From assembly GCF_044385915.1 (NCBI RefSeq), contig NZ_JBISCC010000126.1, positions 62,001-126,000 on the forward strand: a stretch of DNA of 64,000 bases, in the 5' to 3' direction. The position numbers and the translations under genes were made by a program. The notes under the pieces are model-generated. The model saw only the letters and a list, made by a program, of their open reading frames with translations. It had not been told where the DNA came from and did no database searches. This stretch comes from Thalassobellus citreus. GTDB lineage: Bacteria > Bacteroidota > Bacteroidia > Flavobacteriales > Flavobacteriaceae. Shown in pieces: positions 62,795 through 64,000 of this stretch (positions are counted from its first letter, which is position 1; every line of letters begins with the position of its first letter).

Positions 62795-64000
62795 TTATAG
62801 TGTTTTTACAATATTCTCAATACGTTTAATCATTTCATTTTTACCAATCATGTATATAATATCAAACACATCAGGACCTTGTAAAGCACCTACTAATGCT
62901 AAACGTAAAGGCATCATAACTTTTCCAAAGCTAATTTCGTTGGAAGTTATCCAACCTTTAATTTCGGTTTGAAGGTTTTCTACAGTAAAATCTTCAATAG
63001 TATTTACAATAGAAATTACTTGATCCATAATAACATCAGTACCTTCTTTAAGGGCTTTTTTAGAAGCCTTTTCATCATACGATGTTGGTGCGGTAAAAAA
63101 GAAATGACTTAAGTTCCAAAAATCAGAGACAAAAGTGGCGCGTTCTTTTATTAAGCCAATAACTAAAGCTATGTATTCAACATCAATTTCAGAGAGTTCT
63201 GCTTGGCTATTTTTAAAAGTTTGAGCTAAATCCTCATTGTATTTTTCTTGCATGTAATGGTGGTTAAACCATTTAATTTTATCAGGATCGAAACGTGCTC
63301 CCGATTTGTTTACTTTCTTTAAGTCGAAAGCTTCAATAAGCTCATCAAGATTAAAAATTTCTTGTTCCGTTCCAGGGTTCCATCCTAAAAATGATAAGAA
63401 ATTAACCATAGCATCGGCAAAATAACCATCTTCTTTATAACCTCTAGACACTTCGTTGGTTTTAGGATCTGTCCATTGTAATGGAAAAACAGGGAACCCT
63501 AATTTATCGCCATCACGTTTGCTTAGTTTTCCTTTTCCTGTAGGTTTTAAAATAAGCGGTAAATGTGCAAATTCTGGAGCTTCCCAACCAAAAGCTTTGT
63601 ATAATTGATAGTGTAATGCTAAAGATGGTAACCATTCTTCACCACGAATAACATGCGAGATTTCCATTAAATGGTCATCAACAATATTTGCTAAATGGTA
63701 GGTTGGCATACCATCACTTTTAAACAATACTTTATCGTCTAAAATATTTGTATCAATTTTAATATCGCCACGAATAATATCTGTAAGATGTAATGTTTCA
63801 TCTTGCGGACTCTTAAAACGAATCACATAATCATCACCAGCATCTAATTTAGTTTGTACTTCTTCCGCGCTAAGCGATAAAGAATTACTCAATTTTAAGC
63901 GGTTGTGCCAATTATAGATAAATGTTTTTCCTTTTGCTTCGTGGTCTTTTCTATGAAAATCTAATGTTTCAGCTGTATCAAACGCATAGTAAGCGTTGCC
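62795..64000 (-). CDS. gltX: Glutamate--tRNA ligase, 3' part (5' end outside window)
   Basis: The reading frame runs uninterrupted to the right window edge, giving 401 residues without a start; the upstream part reads GNAYYAFDTAETLDFHRKDH, which matches GltX after the HIGH region. The second ATP motif is in KGKLSKRDGDKLGFPVF. Other GltX landmarks are MPTYHLANIVDDHLMEISHVIRGEEWLPS-type residues and a helical anticodon domain. It charges tRNA-Glu. A short internal TTG-start version would lose the Rossmann core, so the gene is 5'-truncated by the window, not by mutation. Confidence 0.95.
   Translation of the reverse strand, partial: GNAYYAFDTAETLDFHRKDHEAKGKTFIYNWHNRLKLSNSLSLSAEEVQTKLDAGDDYVIRFKSPQDETLHLTDIIRGDIKIDTNILDDKVLFKSDGMPTYHLANIVDDHLMEISHVIRGEEWLPSLALHYQLYKAFGWEAPEFAHLPLILKPTGKGKLSKRDGDKLGFPVFPLQWTDPKTNEVSRGYKEDGYFADAMVNFLSFLGWNPGTEQEIFNLDELIEAFDLKKVNKSGARFDPDKIKWFNHHYMQEKYNEDLAQTFKNSQAELSEIDVEYIALVIGLIKERATFVSDFWNLSHFFFTAPTSYDEKASKKALKEGTDVIMDQVISIVNTIEDFTVENLQTEIKGWITSNEISFGKVMMPLRLALVGALQGPDVFDIIYMIGKNEMIKRIENIVKTL

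Overview
This window is a strongly AT-rich chromosome segment from a member of the Bacteroidota, most likely a marine Flavobacteriaceae. The evidence is the SusC/SusD pair, a type B T9SS (CHU_C-type) C-terminal domain, Bacteroidetes-type lipoproteins, -7 elements of the TAnnTTTG kind, and housekeeping genes typical of the group (rnr, rnpA next to an S41 protease, a glnS with a C-terminal extension). I saw no phage, insertion sequence, rRNA or CRISPR array. One tRNA (Cys) is present.

Layout. Positions 1-8755 hold a partial gene, an MBL hydrolase, two secreted lipoprotein peptidases (S8 and M1), a small membrane-protein cassette, and a reverse-strand pair made of a GCS2-type ligase fused to CBS domains and an M14-type deacylase. 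Positions 8913-12955 hold a thioredoxin lipoprotein and an ArsR-controlled operon resembling arsenical ArsE/ArsP/ArsF/ArsG genes. Positions 13066-24493 are mostly housekeeping and envelope genes: rnpA, S41 protease, OmpA, a T9SS leucine-rich protein, GNAT, CDF transporter, rpiB, rnr, a second small cassette, YbjQ and a GIN-domain protein.

The centre (24677-53042) is a complete polysaccharide utilisation locus, very probably for laminarin (beta-1,3-glucan with beta-1,6 branches). It holds a membrane-spanning propeller/LuxR regulator, SusC, SusD, two surface glycan-binding lipoproteins, an unusual glycoside hydrolase fused to an outer-membrane beta-barrel, two more binding lipoproteins flanking a GH16 laminarinase, a cytoplasmic GH149-like beta-1,3-glucan phosphorylase, a lipoprotein GH17, a GH30, a GPH-type sugar symporter, and a second, signal-less GH17. 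Terminators at 35237 and 44205 divide it into three transcription units. The residues after the lipobox cysteine suggest that the binding proteins and GH16 face outward while GH17 and GH30 face the periplasm. The pathway would then run: surface GH16 cutting, SusCD uptake, periplasmic trimming and debranching, inner-membrane import, and cytoplasmic phosphorolysis.

The right end (53177-64000) holds LysE, tRNA-Cys, folB, glnS, a DUF1761 protein, an acyltransferase-like protein, an SPFH protein, two beta-barrel proteins, a lipoprotein and the 3' part of gltX.

The observations most worth following are four. (1) A 20-bp operator-like motif is arranged head to head with conserved spacing in two PUL promoters and is also found upstream of the regulator gene. 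(2) The hydrolase/beta-barrel fusion at 35886. (3) Two distant small genes (5011 and 22651) share a gap-free homologous promoter/leader, and each is enclosed by its own, different, inverted repeat; this looks like a dispersed cassette system. (4) Twin ArsR-type operators sit around the arsR-like gene.
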